A stretch of DNA of 64,000 nucleotides from CAWJMN01 sp963844055 (GTDB lineage: Bacteria > Planctomycetota > Planctomycetia > Pirellulales > Pirellulaceae): the NCBI GenBank assembly GCA_963844055.1, contig CAWJMN010000001.1:3968001-4032000 (forward strand). The letters run 5' to 3'. The number at the start of each line of letters is the position of its first letter. Positions within the stretch are counted from its first letter, which is position 1. The translations under genes were made by a program, and so were the position numbers. Shown in pieces: positions 47,224-57,466 of this stretch. The notes beneath the pieces are model-generated. The model worked only from the letters and a program-made list of their open reading frames with translations, was not told the origin of the DNA and ran no database searches.

Positions 47224-47896
47224 ATGAAGGACAAACACACCATCATCATCGTGGATGACGATCTGGCCATCATGCAATGCGTGGGGGACTTCCTTGCGCA
47301 ATGAAGGCATCGAGGTTGTTGGCTACGCATCCCATGCCGCGATGGGGATCGCCCTTGCGCTGGAAAAGCGACCTGAACTGGTTTTGCTCGACATCCACAT
47401 GCCAGGGGCTGATGCGTTTGGAGCTTGCCGTCAGATTGTCGATCGTACCAACGACGAGGTCAAAGTCCTGTTCTACAGCGGGTTTCCTCGGGAGCAGTAC
47501 TTGGAGCGGGCCATCGCTGCGGGTGCCTACGGAATGGTGAGCAAACACAGCGAAACCATCCAAGGATTAGCCCTGGCAATCCGGTATGTTTTGCAAGGAA
47601 ACACCTACTTTTCACCGGAATTAGCCAAACGACTGATTGAGCTAGAGTCGGCGGCTCCGATGACCCGAGTCAGCACACTGACTCCGCGAGAAATTGAAGT
47701 GGTTCAGCAGTTGGCAACCGGCAAGAACAACAGCGAGATTGCCAGCGAGGTCGGAGTTAGCTTGCGTAGCGTCGAAAAAGAAATTGCTGACGTGAAGTCG
47801 AAGCTGGGCCTCAAAAGTGTCAACGAGCTGCTAATGTTTGCTGCCAACGAAGGGATCGTTTATCCCGAACTCGTTCTGTCCCCCAGCCCTGTCTAA
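47224..47896 (+). CDS. NarL/FixJ-type response regulator, frame interrupted near 47302
   Basis: The N-terminus MKDKHTIIIVDDDLAIMQ begins a receiver domain at 47224 (preceded by GGAAGTGGGAG) but meets a stop at 47302-47304. The next frame continues with EGIEVVGYASH, LVLLDIHMPGADAF (phospho-acceptor aspartate) and a C-terminal LuxR-type helix-turn-helix (TLTPREIEVVQQLATGKNNSEIASEVGVSLRSVEKEI). Removing one T at 47302 gives FLAQEGIEVVG, the normal helix and turn, so I regard this as one broken gene. No GCTAGC-like string lies at this break. The partner kinase is not in the window. Confidence 0.8.
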
Positions 47897-48136
47897 CAAC
47901 GGCAAATAATCGGCCGCGAAACTTTATTTTGGGTGCGGTAACCGTCCGCTACCTCATTTGACGGTTTCTCTCGTGGATTCTGCACCCTGCTGCCGTCATG
48001 TCGCTCGATTGGCATCAAAAAAGATGCATTGAGTCAACGGAGCTTTCTGCCTATTATTGAGACAGAGTTATTGCGGGAATTTTTTGACTGGCTCCCCCCT
48101 CTCCAATTTGGAGCAGTTTGTTTGCAGAGGGCCTTC

Positions 48137-48451
48137 ATGATGTACAAATCGGGTGATCCCGTCGTTTACGTCGTCAATAAGCACTCGGACCACCCGGGGC
48201 CGCGGGCGGAGTCCGTACAGCCCGAGCCACATGGCGAAGGGTACAGCTACGCTGTAAAGAAATACTGGCGGATTGTTGGCGTGGACACTCAGGAGGGGAC
48301 GGTTTCGGTTCTTACCCGCCGGGGCAAGGAACGCCGGATCAGCGTACGCGATCCACAACTGCGGCTTGCATCATGGTGGGAACGCCTGTTGATGTCGTCA
48401 CGGTTTCCAACAGCGTCGGGCTCGATGGACTCAACACCGACTGCTCGTTAG
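48137..48451 (+). CDS. Small hypothetical protein
   Basis: About 104 residues from the ATG at 48137, which has GAGGG seven bases upstream; the longer frame from 48029 looks less natural. MMYKSGDPVVYVVNKHSDHPGPRAESVQPEPHGEGYSYAVKKYWRIVGVDTQEGTVSVLTRRGKERRI resembles short SH3-like beta-barrel proteins with a basic tail, perhaps nucleic-acid binding. I do not recognise a named family. It precedes the convergent beta-propeller gene. Confidence 0.55.
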   Translation: MMYKSGDPVVYVVNKHSDHPGPRAESVQPEPHGEGYSYAVKKYWRIVGVDTQEGTVSVLTRRGKERRISVRDPQLRLASWWERLLMSSRFPTASGSMDSTPTAR

Positions 48452-48476
48452 TCCGTTAAGACGGACGAATTCTTTC

Positions 48477-49460
48477 TTATGGCTTCTTGCCCGGCCATGG
48501 CGACAGCCCTTTGTCGCTGGCCCAGCGAAAGACTTTGGCAGGGCCTGCCGCTTTGGAGCGAGGATCAACGATCCAGAGCGTCTTGTCTTGAAAGTGTAAC
48601 GCTGAAGGATTTACAAAGGCGGGATCTGCAATGAGCTGCCGAGGCGCTTTGCCCGGTGCGATGGCCCATACGGTATGCAAATAGCCGTCCGCGATGAACA
48701 GGTCTCCGGCTAGGTCCCCCTCGGTGCCGACAGCGAGCGCTGTGGCGAACGATTTCTCTGGAAGCGGCTGCCCCTGCACCACGACGCTTTGCTTGCCATC
48801 GGGTGTAACTTTCACAATCAGATCCTTCCCCTGGGACAAGACGAGCAGTTCACCTTGGGCATTGTGGCCCAGACTGCGAGGAGCTTGTATCGAACAGAGT
48901 TCTTTCAGCAGGGGCTTGGAAGATGTCGAAGCAGGTTCGACCACCCAGATTCGATGCTGTTCTAAATCTGCGACGATCAAATGACCGTTTGCATCAAAGG
49001 CCATAGCAACCGGCACTCCGATAGCACCACCCGTTAACGGCTGGGGAGCCGCATCTTCGGAAACACGCAAGATTTCACGCGTTGCTGAGTCGCCAAGATA
49101 AACAGCCCCTTGAGGAGAAACCGCAATGCATCGTGGGGCGTTGCCACTTTTTCCAAGCTGCTTGGCCCCCTTCCAATAGACCTTGGGACCGGCGTCCGTC
49201 AGCTTCCAAACCCCCGGCAAGTTTCGATCTGCCAAGAAGAGTTCGCCAGCCGTGCTTCCTGCAATGCCAACGGGGTAGGCGACTTCGAGCTCATCGGCGC
49301 GCACGTTCCCTGGAACGGCTAACCCGATCAGCATGGCGACACCGCAGACGAATTCGAAGGGCAACCATCGTTTCCAAGGGATCCTACCTTTCCGTTTGCC
49401 ACCCGTGGATTGCGAGATAGGTCGTCGAGCCACGGCAATTCGGCAGTTGAGGTTGAGCAT
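48477..49460 (-). CDS. Exported beta-propeller (NHL/SMP-30-like) protein
   Basis: A 327-residue protein. A signal or anchor segment (FVCGVAMLIGLAVPGNVRA) is followed by repeated strands such as AVSPQGAVYLGDSATREILRV, MAFDANGHLIVADLEQHRIWVV, SLGHNAQGELLVLSQGKDLIVKV and GDLFIADGYLHTVWAI, the NHL or SMP-30/gluconolactonase six-bladed propeller pattern. No catalytic metal triad is clear, so binding is as likely as lactonase activity. It is divergent from ribH. Confidence 0.78.
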   Translation of the reverse strand: MLNLNCRIAVARRPISQSTGGKRKGRIPWKRWLPFEFVCGVAMLIGLAVPGNVRADELEVAYPVGIAGSTAGELFLADRNLPGVWKLTDAGPKVYWKGAKQLGKSGNAPRCIAVSPQGAVYLGDSATREILRVSEDAAPQPLTGGAIGVPVAMAFDANGHLIVADLEQHRIWVVEPASTSSKPLLKELCSIQAPRSLGHNAQGELLVLSQGKDLIVKVTPDGKQSVVVQGQPLPEKSFATALAVGTEGDLAGDLFIADGYLHTVWAIAPGKAPRQLIADPAFVNPSALHFQDKTLWIVDPRSKAAGPAKVFRWASDKGLSPWPGKKP

Positions 49461-49592
49461 AAAATCTCGGGGAGGCGTCGGGGCATTCGGGGCGAAATCC
49501 GGTACACTATTGTAGGAAAGATTTCACCCTTTCCCGTTTTGCTAACCGCAGCCTCTGCTGCATATGTGATTTTTTCAACCACCAACTATCTC

Positions 49593-50078
49593 ATGGTCAA
49601 TACCTACAGTGGCGCCGGCAATTCAGACTCTAACAAGTGGCTGGACGGGCGTTTTGCAATTGTTGTTTCCCGTTATAACGACAATATCACGGGCAAACTG
49701 CTGCAGGGTGCCGAGCGAACCTTGCTGGCGGCAGGGGTAAAGACCGATGCCATTGATGTGGCGTGGGTGCCCGGCGCTTGGGAGATTCCTTTGGCAGCCC
49801 AGCGGCTTGCTCGATCGGGACGGTATGCTGCTGTACTATGCCTTGGTGCGGTGATTCGTGGGGAAACGACTCATGATCAACACATCAACCGTGGCGTAAG
49901 CCTTGCCTTAAGCGATATAGCCCTTGAAACCGGTATTCCCGTTCCGTTTGGAGTTCTTACCGTAAACTCACTGGAACAAGCGATCCATCGATCTGGAGGG
50001 AATGTAGGAAATAAAGGGGAGGAATGTGCCGAGGCTGCCATTGAAATGGTACGCCTTCTGTCACAGTTCCCCAGCTAG
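49593..50078 (+). CDS. ribH: 6,7-dimethyl-8-ribityllumazine synthase
   Basis: A 161-residue riboflavin enzyme that joins the ribityl-pyrimidine to dihydroxybutanone phosphate. RFAIVVSRYND starts the fold, the family motif WVPGAWEIPLAAQRL follows, then LCLGAVIRGETTHDQHINRGVSLALSDIALETGIPVPFGVLTVNSLEQAIHRS with the catalytic histidine in the GETTHDQ region. The ATG at 49593 gives family-length protein; frames opening upstream are not natural. It is alone, without other rib genes around. Confidence 0.95.
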   Translation: MVNTYSGAGNSDSNKWLDGRFAIVVSRYNDNITGKLLQGAERTLLAAGVKTDAIDVAWVPGAWEIPLAAQRLARSGRYAAVLCLGAVIRGETTHDQHINRGVSLALSDIALETGIPVPFGVLTVNSLEQAIHRSGGNVGNKGEECAEAAIEMVRLLSQFPS

Positions 50079-50210
50079 GATCGTTGCGAGCCTTCCTTTA
50101 GCACTTTTGTGATATTGTGAGACGGTTTTTCGTCGATAACGTTTTCAAAGCTATAACTCCCTCGCTGCTCCCCACCCTGCCCTTCCTTTCGCCCGGTTTT
50201 GAACGCAATC

Positions 50211-50462
50211 ATGGACGACATTGAAGCGATCATCCTCAGCTCTATTGAGACGCATACCGAAATGCGCCCCAAGCTGACTGATGAACTCGCCTTGCTCAAT
50301 TTTGATTCGCTTGCCATGGCAGAAACAGCCCATGACATTGAGCAGAAACTCCATATTCGCTTGGATGACCGCCTTCTCGACCAGCGAACCGTTGCGGAAC
50401 TGATCGACTACGTTCGACAGCTACGGGCTGACCAGACGAAGAATCAAACGAAGACTCCCTAG
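50211..50462 (+). CDS. Acyl carrier protein-like protein
   Basis: An 83-residue protein with the acyl-carrier fold. The phosphopantetheine serine is S33 in NFDSLAMAE, the DSL motif, flanked by helices MDDIEAIILSSIET and LIDYVRQLRADQ. It may serve a specialised fatty acid or thioester pathway rather than bulk fatty acid synthesis, since no fab genes are adjacent. A thioester-reductase-like gene lies about 5 kb away and could be a partner, but this is only a guess. The ATG at 50211 is chosen by fit to the family. Confidence 0.85.
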   Translation: MDDIEAIILSSIETHTEMRPKLTDELALLNFDSLAMAETAHDIEQKLHIRLDDRLLDQRTVAELIDYVRQLRADQTKNQTKTP

Positions 50463-50501
50463 GACAGAAGCTATCCATTCCGCCTCCCCATAGGTTCGGA
50501 T

Positions 50502-50936
50502 TTGAGCACTTCTAACGATCCAGAGCGAAATACCTCGCCCAATCAAAAAGGGGTGCTGCCCCACTTTTGGCAGTTTCGCCCGCGCGATCAGATTGGAATT
50601 GCCGTCTTGGCGTTACTCGGCGCGGTTGCTTTGGGGGGACGCTGGGCCTACTTACGGTTCCAAGGGGAAACGCTGGTGCCCTGGAAGACGTCGCCAGAGG
50701 GTAAAGCAGCACTTCTGATCGATATCAACAAGGCTGACTGGCCAGAACTGGCCCTGCTCCCCGACCTTGGTGAAACGATGGCGAAGCGGATCATCGCGGA
50801 TCGAGACGCCCGTGGCCCCTTTTCATCACCACAGGACTTACTGAGGGTCAAAGGAATCGGCCCCAAAACCCTAGACAATCTACTTCCCCACTTAGCCCCC
50901 ATCGCAGATGAGGAGGCCCCTGCTGCTGGGCTGTAG
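50502..50936 (+). CDS. ComEA-like helix-hairpin-helix protein
   Basis: A 144-residue protein. A short N-terminus and one transmembrane helix (IGIAVLALLGAVALGGRWAYL) precede a DNA-binding (HhH)2 domain: LIDINKADWPELALLPDLGETMAKRIIADRDARGPFSSPQDLLRVKGIGPKTLDNLLPHL. ComEA proteins bind incoming DNA in the periplasm during natural transformation; no other com genes are visible, so that role is inference. It appears to start with TTG at 50502, and it overlaps the region before mutS. Confidence 0.75.
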   Translation: MSTSNDPERNTSPNQKGVLPHFWQFRPRDQIGIAVLALLGAVALGGRWAYLRFQGETLVPWKTSPEGKAALLIDINKADWPELALLPDLGETMAKRIIADRDARGPFSSPQDLLRVKGIGPKTLDNLLPHLAPIADEEAPAAGL

Positions 50937-50976
50937 CCTCTTCCCGCTGGAGGATTGGGTTGCTACCTTACCCGTC

Positions 50977-53731
50977 ATGGCAACTACTCCCATGATGCAG
51001 CAGTACGAGGATGCAAAAGCCGCTTGCGGAGATGCAATCCTCCTTTTTCGGATGGGCGACTTCTACGAGCTGTTTCAGGAGGATGCCAAAACCGCTTCAC
51101 GCGTGCTTGGCCTGACCCTGACCAGCCGTGACAAAGGAGAAAACCCCATTCCGATGGCGGGTTTTCCGTACCATCAGCTTGAGGGCTATTTGGCACGACT
51201 GATCCAGGCAGGCTTTCGGGCGGCCGTCTGCGAGCAGGTAGAGGACCCTAAGAAGGCGCAAGGACTTGTAAAGCGAGAAGTTACCCGCGTAGTTACCGCC
51301 GGAACACTTACCGAAGAAGCCTTGCTCGACCCGCGACAGAGCAACTACATCGCGGCCGTCGCATTGCCGCTGGCAAGCAAGTCCTCGGCCAAAAGCTTTT
51401 TGGAAGACCAACCCACTGAAGCCCCCAAGGTGGACTTTCTGGGACTGGCTTGGGCCGAGCTTTCCACGGGACGATTCTTCGCTGCCAAGATTCCGGCGCG
51501 GTCGCTCACGGATGAGTTAGCACGGATTGGCCCTGTGGAACTGCTGATTGCCGAAGGGGCGGCGCGTCCCTCTCCCATTTCGCCGCAGATCCAAGTCACT
51601 GCTCGGCCTGACTGGTCCTTTGGGATCGACTCTGCCTTGAGCGGCCTCAAAAAGCACTTCGAAGTGAGCACGCTAGAAGGCTTTGGATTTGTCGAAGATG
51701 ACCTGCCGGCGCTATGCGCGGCGGGGGCGTTAATTGACTATTTGCGTGAAACCCAAAAGACTTCGCTGGCGCATCTCGATCGCCTGACTCCCTATCGTAG
51801 TGGTGACCTTTTAGAGATTGATGAAGCCACAAGGCGTAGCCTGGAATTGCATCGGACTTTGCGTAGCGGCAATCGCGAGGGATCGCTTCTAGCGGTAATG
51901 GACCGTACGGTAACGCCGATGGGAAGCCGGCAGTTGGCGGACTGGATGGCCAACCCTTTAACAAGCAAACTAGAGATTGAACGACGCTTGGATGCCGTCG
52001 GCAAGTTGCTTGCGGGACCGCATGATCGCGAAGCACTACGCAATGAACTGCGCGGCGTGTACGACATTGAACGGCTATTGGCACGTGTCATTACAGGACG
52101 GGCTAGTCCGCGTGATCTCAGCTTTATCTCGCGAACGTTGGCCAGCCTACCCACTACGAAACAGCGGCTTGCCAACGTGGTTATTCGCGAGTCGCTACCT
52201 AGCCGCCGAATGCTCTCTAGTGAGATTGATGGGGATGGAGACGGGGATGCTGTTCAAGCGGGCAATGCAACGCTCGGACTGCTGGAGCAATTGCTGGGAC
52301 AACTCGATGAGTGTCCGGAGTTACAGGCGTTGCTCGGGTCAGCGCTGGAAGATGACTGCCCGCTTCAGGCCAAGGATGGCGGCATTATTCGGGCCGGGTA
52401 CTCGGGCGAGATTGATCGCCTACGTGAATTAGCCGTCGGTGGCAAACAATGGATTGCCCGCTACCAAGCGCAAGAGGCCCAGCGTACTGGCATCAGCAAT
52501 CTGAAAGTGGCCTACAACAAGGTGTTTGGCTACTACATCGAAATCACGAACGCTCAAAAAGACAAGACGCCAGCCGATTACATTCGCAAGCAAACGCTGG
52601 CAGGTGCCGAACGGTACATCACGCCTGAACTCAAGCAGTATGAAGAGCAAGTCCTCACGGCCGATGAGCGCTGTAAGGAGATGGAGCACGAGATCTTCCT
52701 TTCGCTGCGTAGCGCCGTTGAAAAGCAGGCGAGGCGATTGCAACAAACGGCCGGCACGCTGGCTCGGTTAGACGTTTTGCTGAGCATGGCAGAATTGGCG
52801 AGCCAGCGGAACTATTGCCGACCTGAGATTTCGACCAGCGCCGTACTGCGGATTCGCGATGGACGACATCCGGTCCTCGACCAGATCACACCCGAGGGGA
52901 CGTTTGTTCCCAACGACACATTACTCGGCCCTGAAGATGGCATGGTGCACTTGATTACCGGCCCCAACATGGCCGGTAAGAGCACCTACATCCGCCAAGT
53001 GGCGTTGCTAACGCTGATGGCACAGATGGGAAGCTATTTGCCAGCCCGCGAAGCGTGCATTGGAATTGCTGACAGGATTTTTGCCCGAGTGGGGGCAAGT
53101 GATGAATTGTCGCGCGGCCAAAGTACGTTCATGGTCGAAATGACGGAAACCGCTCGAATCCTCAATACGGCAACGCCGCGCAGCCTCGTCATCTTGGATG
53201 AGATTGGCCGTGGAACAAGCACCTATGACGGATTGTCGCTGAGCCTGGGCCATTACAGAGTACATGCATGATGCTCTGAACTGTCGCACCCTGTTTGCGA
53301 CGCATTACCACGAACTAACGGATTTGGCGCAGTCGCTTCCTGGCGTGCGCAACCTAAACGTGGCGGTGCGGGAGTGGAAGGATGATGTCATCTTTCTGCA
53401 TAAGATTATTGTGGGCGCTGCCGACAAGAGCTACGGCATCCATGTTGCAAGGCTGGCAGGCGTTCCCAAAGAGGTCAATGAACGGGCCAAGCAGATATTG
53501 GCACGCCTGGAAGCGGAACACGCAGGCGAAGACGGTCGATCCAAGATCGGTCTGCAGGGGAAGAAAAAGCGAAAAGGGGATTTGCAGCTCACCTTGTTTG
53601 CCCCAGAGGAGCACCCCTTGCTGGAAGAGCTGCGGCAACTTGATACAGCCAAGCTCACGCCGCTGAGCAGCGCTGGAGCTATTGCACGAAATCCAATCCC
53701 GACTGACTTCTGGGAGGAAGCCGCTTCCTAA
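50977..53731 (+). CDS. mutS: DNA mismatch repair protein MutS, frame interrupted at 53238-53244
   Basis: Full-length MutS of about 917 residues, if joined. The mismatch-binding start MATTPMMQQYEDAKAACGDAILLFRMGDFYELF has its ATG at 50977. The core and clamp domains follow, then the ATPase with Walker A GPNMAGKSTYIRQVALL and VILDEIGRGTSTYDGLSL. At 53238-53244 the string GCTGAGC breaks the frame; the next frame continues MHDALNCRTLFATHYHELTDL to the end. Removing the G at 53241 gives GLSLAWAITEYMHDAL, the exact consensus, and restores GCTAGC. Taken literally the protein loses its C-terminal ATPase half, which would abolish repair. Confidence 0.92.
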
Positions 53732-53920
53732 ATAGTTCCTGAAGCGGCGGGTTTGACTAAACGTGGCAACGTTTCTCTCCCCTGTGGAATGAGTTTTTGC
53801 AGCAATTCACCTGCAAACTGGGGTGCAGGGAGTCGGCAAAATCCTATACAATCCCCAGGATTGATTTAGCCTATGAACTGGAAAAACTAGGCGTTATTCC
53901 CCCTCTCCGGGAGATATGTA

Positions 53921-55876
53921 ATGCAGCGGTTTGAGCGTAATCTTTTTGCAATCACGGCCCCATGGGTGCTGTTTGCCTTGTTCTTTGTCACGTCGTGCAC
54001 GGCTTCCCTGACGCAAGCAGCGGAAGTAGCTGATGCACTTTTGGGCCGAGTCCCCGCCAATTCGCAATTGGTTGTAGTGCTCGATAATCCATCCGTAACC
54101 AGTGGCAAATGGCTGCAAACCGCCATTGGAAAGCTGGTTACCGGAAACAGCTTTGCACCATTTTTGGACGCGGTAGAACAGCAGAATCTTGCGTGTCCGC
54201 TTCATCTGCGGCCTTGGCTGGGTGTGGACTGGGCCGATATCTCGAAGTTGTCGGAGCCGGCCGTATTGTTCGCTGTTCCTGACAGCAACAAAAATGCCGC
54301 CATTTGCTTGGTGATGACGACCAAGAGCCCTGCGGAAGCAACACAGTTTGCTGCCATCGGCGACGCCTATTTTCGTAGCCGCAATGCGAAGGCCAGCGTT
54401 CAAAAGCTGCCCGATGGTGAACTACGAATTTTCGAGATTCCGGGAAGCGCAGGAGCAGCGCCGCAGGTTCGCGTCCACGCGATTCAGGGAAATCGATTCA
54501 TTGCCTCTAGCACTCGCTCGGGTGCGGATATTGTCCTCAAGGGAGGAGCAGGTTCGATCCTGCAAAACAAGCAGTTTGTAGCCACACGTGCAGACGCTGC
54601 CAAACTGACCGACAATGGTAAGTCCGAACTTTTTGCATATATCGATCCGGTTGGGCTGGCTGAAATTGTTGATGCGTCGCCTAACTATCAGGCAGCCCTG
54701 CAAAATCAGGCTCGCGAAGCCAAACGACGCAAGGCCCGACGCGACTGGTTGTCGGTCGTCAAACGCCAAGGCCTGGATGCCTTCAAAGCGATTGGGATTT
54801 CTGCCTCGCTTCGTCCCGGTGGAGACATGGACCTGGAACTGCATGGCACTGCTGTTGCTGCAGGTCCGTACAAGGACTCCATGCGGATGTTTAGCTTTGT
54901 TCCCGGCGCACCGGTCGCCGTCCCCGCGTGGATTGATGCCTCTTCACTTCACTACTCCTACTGGTATTGGAATTTTCCAACGGCGGTGGAAGGGCTTGGG
55001 TCTTGGGCCGATGAACTATCGGGGGGACCTGACGCCAAGGGAACATTTGACGACATCCTGGAATCGCTCAAACTGGGCGGCGACGGCCCTCAGGTTGACC
55101 TTCGCAAAGAGGTTTTCGCCAACCTGGGCCCACGCCTAGCCGAAACAATCGATGAAAAGGGAGCTCCCAATAGTGACAACCCACGTGGCAAGCGGTTTGT
55201 CCAGCAAATCCAAATTGCTACGGGGAAAGCTGCCATCGTAGAAAAGGCCTTTGACAAGCTATTTGCGGACGATATCAAGCTGGGATTCTGCAAGAAGCTT
55301 TTGATTCAAGGGCTGCCCGCTTGGCAAGCCGTCAAAGAAAAGGGACTTTTTGACTCCACTGCTGCTGCCGAGCAAGAGCCGGGCATCGGGTCGGAAGACG
55401 ACGAAGATAATGCACAGGCTCGCAAGAAGGCGGGAGCGCAAATTCGAGTTTTGGCAATTGGCAAAGAAGACCTATACGTCTCTTCGGATTTGGCAATGCT
55501 GACAGGTTGTTTGCAAAACAAGCCGGCTGCTGTATCGCTCGCCAAAGACCCTCGCAACCAGCTCGTTGCCAAGCGGCTTGCAAAATGGGAATCCCCCGAG
55601 ACGAGCTTACGCTGGTTTGGCCAATTCCAACGGGTATTGGAGCCAGGCTATAACGATGTCAAACAAGGGCGTGTGACGGCAACTTCGAACCTGCAAGCTC
55701 GCTTGTGGCAGCTGCTCATCTTTGGCACTCCCGAAAGTCGGGCCGGCCAGCCGGTGGCCAAGTTGCCACCGTACTCTGCCGTCGAAGCGACAATGGCACC
55801 AGGCGGTACACAGCTTTCCGTTGCACCAACAGGCTTCCGCTTCCATGCCGGGACTTTGACACCTGCTGCGAAGTAA
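53921..55876 (+). CDS. Large exported protein of unknown function
   Basis: A 651-residue protein. A signal peptide of about 33 residues (ITAPWVLFALFFVTSCTASLTQAAE) is followed by alternating hydrophobic strands and acidic or basic helices, for example VADALLGRVPANSQLVVVLDNPSVTSG, and a highly charged stretch near residues 475-495. No motif is recognised. Planctomycete genomes hold many such proteins, probably in the periplasm or on the surface. A strong terminator follows. Confidence 0.65.
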   Translation: MQRFERNLFAITAPWVLFALFFVTSCTASLTQAAEVADALLGRVPANSQLVVVLDNPSVTSGKWLQTAIGKLVTGNSFAPFLDAVEQQNLACPLHLRPWLGVDWADISKLSEPAVLFAVPDSNKNAAICLVMTTKSPAEATQFAAIGDAYFRSRNAKASVQKLPDGELRIFEIPGSAGAAPQVRVHAIQGNRFIASSTRSGADIVLKGGAGSILQNKQFVATRADAAKLTDNGKSELFAYIDPVGLAEIVDASPNYQAALQNQAREAKRRKARRDWLSVVKRQGLDAFKAIGISASLRPGGDMDLELHGTAVAAGPYKDSMRMFSFVPGAPVAVPAWIDASSLHYSYWYWNFPTAVEGLGSWADELSGGPDAKGTFDDILESLKLGGDGPQVDLRKEVFANLGPRLAETIDEKGAPNSDNPRGKRFVQQIQIATGKAAIVEKAFDKLFADDIKLGFCKKLLIQGLPAWQAVKEKGLFDSTAAAEQEPGIGSEDDEDNAQARKKAGAQIRVLAIGKEDLYVSSDLAMLTGCLQNKPAAVSLAKDPRNQLVAKRLAKWESPETSLRWFGQFQRVLEPGYNDVKQGRVTATSNLQARLWQLLIFGTPESRAGQPVAKLPPYSAVEATMAPGGTQLSVAPTGFRFHAGTLTPAAK

Positions 55877-55903
55877 GAAGCTGCTGGATGCTCACTAAAG
55901 ACC

Positions 55904-55938
55904 AAAGGCCGTGCTAGGCATTAGCACGGCCTTTTTTT
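55904..55938 (+). terminator. Strong rho-independent terminator
   Basis: AAAGGCCGTGCTA and TAGCACGGCCTTT form a 13-base perfect stem around GGCAT, followed by a run of seven T. It ends the preceding secreted-protein gene and may also serve the convergent gene on the minus strand. Confidence 0.92.
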
Positions 55939-55975
55939 GTTCTACGGTCAATTAACTGAATTCGTCGACAGAGGT

Positions 55976-57418
55976 TTAACCTGAAATCGAATTGGTATCT
56001 TCGCCATCAGCTGCCAAAGTGGCCTCTAAGCAATCGCCAGTCGCCGTTAAGCGTTTGAGGTCTTCCATCGTCATTTGGATTACCAGTGATTGGGTGTCGG
56101 CAGGCAATCCGGCTTCAACCTCCCAGTCACCATTGGCCTGAGGAATCAACTTCCATTCGCCACCACCTGGTCCGCTCACAGCGAGCCCAATCCCATAGTT
56201 GCTGGGCACTTCGCCTAGTTCTGCAGAAATACGGCGTCCTAGCTCATCTGGTGGAACGCTGGCCAGCAATTCGCCTCCCCAGCTTTCAACACCCAATGGT
56301 GTTTTGCGACGACGCCCCCATTTATCGGCTTCGGCAAACGACCAAAAGCGACAGAGCATCGCCTCATCAATTTCAGGGCAAGGAAGGTTGGGGGCCAATA
56401 GGTCGAGATTGGTCGTGTCAAAGACCGGATCGGAAGTCTCGTACGCTTCGTAGATGGTTTTGCTTTCCTGAATCGCACGCTCGGTAGAAGTAGCCGAGTC
56501 ATCCACTACGGCCGCACTGGGACCAACGAACTCTGCCCCGTAGGAATTAAAGAACTTAAAACCTGCGCTGAGAATATCGCGTGGAGTAACACGTTTCTTG
56601 GGAGCCAAATGAAAGGTTTTGCCAATCGCTGCTGGATTGCCGACAAGTTGGCAAATCGCCTGGGAAACCCAATCCACAGGGACGATGTTGCGAGGCTCAT
56701 CCCCTGTCATCGTTAGCCGTACCGGAGTATGTCGACGACCATCGGGATCAGGATCGGTATAGCGATTGATGACGGAAATCATCTGCAAGTACATGTAGAG
56801 CCCATGGTAGGTGCTCGTGTAACCCGTGACTGAATCTCCCGCGATAACCGCTGGTCGATAGACTGCTAGCTGCTTGATGAACTTCGCATCGCGAACCATC
56901 TTTTCGGCCAAGTACTTCGCATGCTCGTAGTCGTTGCGAAATGACTGCCCGCATTCCAATTCGTCTTCACGGATCACCCCTGTCCGTTCGCCACAGACAT
57001 AGGCGGTCGACACGTAGTGTAGTTCAGTAAGCCCAAGATCACGACAAAGCTCTAGCACGTGCCTTGTACCATCGAAATTGGTTCGCCAGGGCTCTCCCGA
57101 ACGATCAGCACCAACGAACGTCAGCACAGCGGCGTTATGCAAAACACGATTGCAATAGGCACTGATCCAGCTACGGGCTGCTTCGTCGAGCCCTAATCCT
57201 GGCTCCGCCACATCCCCTTCAAAAACTACAGGACGTGGTAGTTTTACTGCCAGGTCCATCTCCCACTTTTGAAGCAAAGCCTCGACCCGCTCATAGACGG
57301 ATTCTTGTCGACTGCTTCGCACCACCAAGGCCAATCGGTGGCCTGCAAGTAGCAGGTCACGCACCAAATACTGACCCACGAGCCCGGTAGCTCCCGTCAA
57401 CAGCAAGTACTTCTGCAC
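55976..57418 (-). CDS. NAD-dependent fatty acyl/thioester reductase-like SDR
   Basis: About 480 residues. The Rossmann motif GATGLVGQYLVRDLL opens the protein; LHNAAVLTFVGAD, LHYVSTAYVCGERTG and YEHAKYLAEKMVR (catalytic YxxxK) are the male-sterility/NAD_binding_4 signature of thioester reductases and fatty acyl-CoA reductases. The C-terminal region of about 150 residues is separate and without a known motif. It may release an acyl chain from an ACP or CoA as an aldehyde. The chosen start is a GTG at 57418 just before the Rossmann strand; a longer frame begins at 57466. Confidence 0.78.
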   Translation of the reverse strand: MQKYLLLTGATGLVGQYLVRDLLLAGHRLALVVRSSRQESVYERVEALLQKWEMDLAVKLPRPVVFEGDVAEPGLGLDEAARSWISAYCNRVLHNAAVLTFVGADRSGEPWRTNFDGTRHVLELCRDLGLTELHYVSTAYVCGERTGVIREDELECGQSFRNDYEHAKYLAEKMVRDAKFIKQLAVYRPAVIAGDSVTGYTSTYHGLYMYLQMISVINRYTDPDPDGRRHTPVRLTMTGDEPRNIVPVDWVSQAICQLVGNPAAIGKTFHLAPKKRVTPRDILSAGFKFFNSYGAEFVGPSAAVVDDSATSTERAIQESKTIYEAYETSDPVFDTTNLDLLAPNLPCPEIDEAMLCRFWSFAEADKWGRRRKTPLGVESWGGELLASVPPDELGRRISAELGEVPSNYGIGLAVSGPGGGEWKLIPQANGDWEVEAGLPADTQSLVIQMTMEDLKRLTATGDCLEATLAADGEDTNSISG

Positions 57419-57466
57419 GCCCGGCCCCCTTTTATCCCTACCCCGTGTCACCCGCAGATGGGCCAT

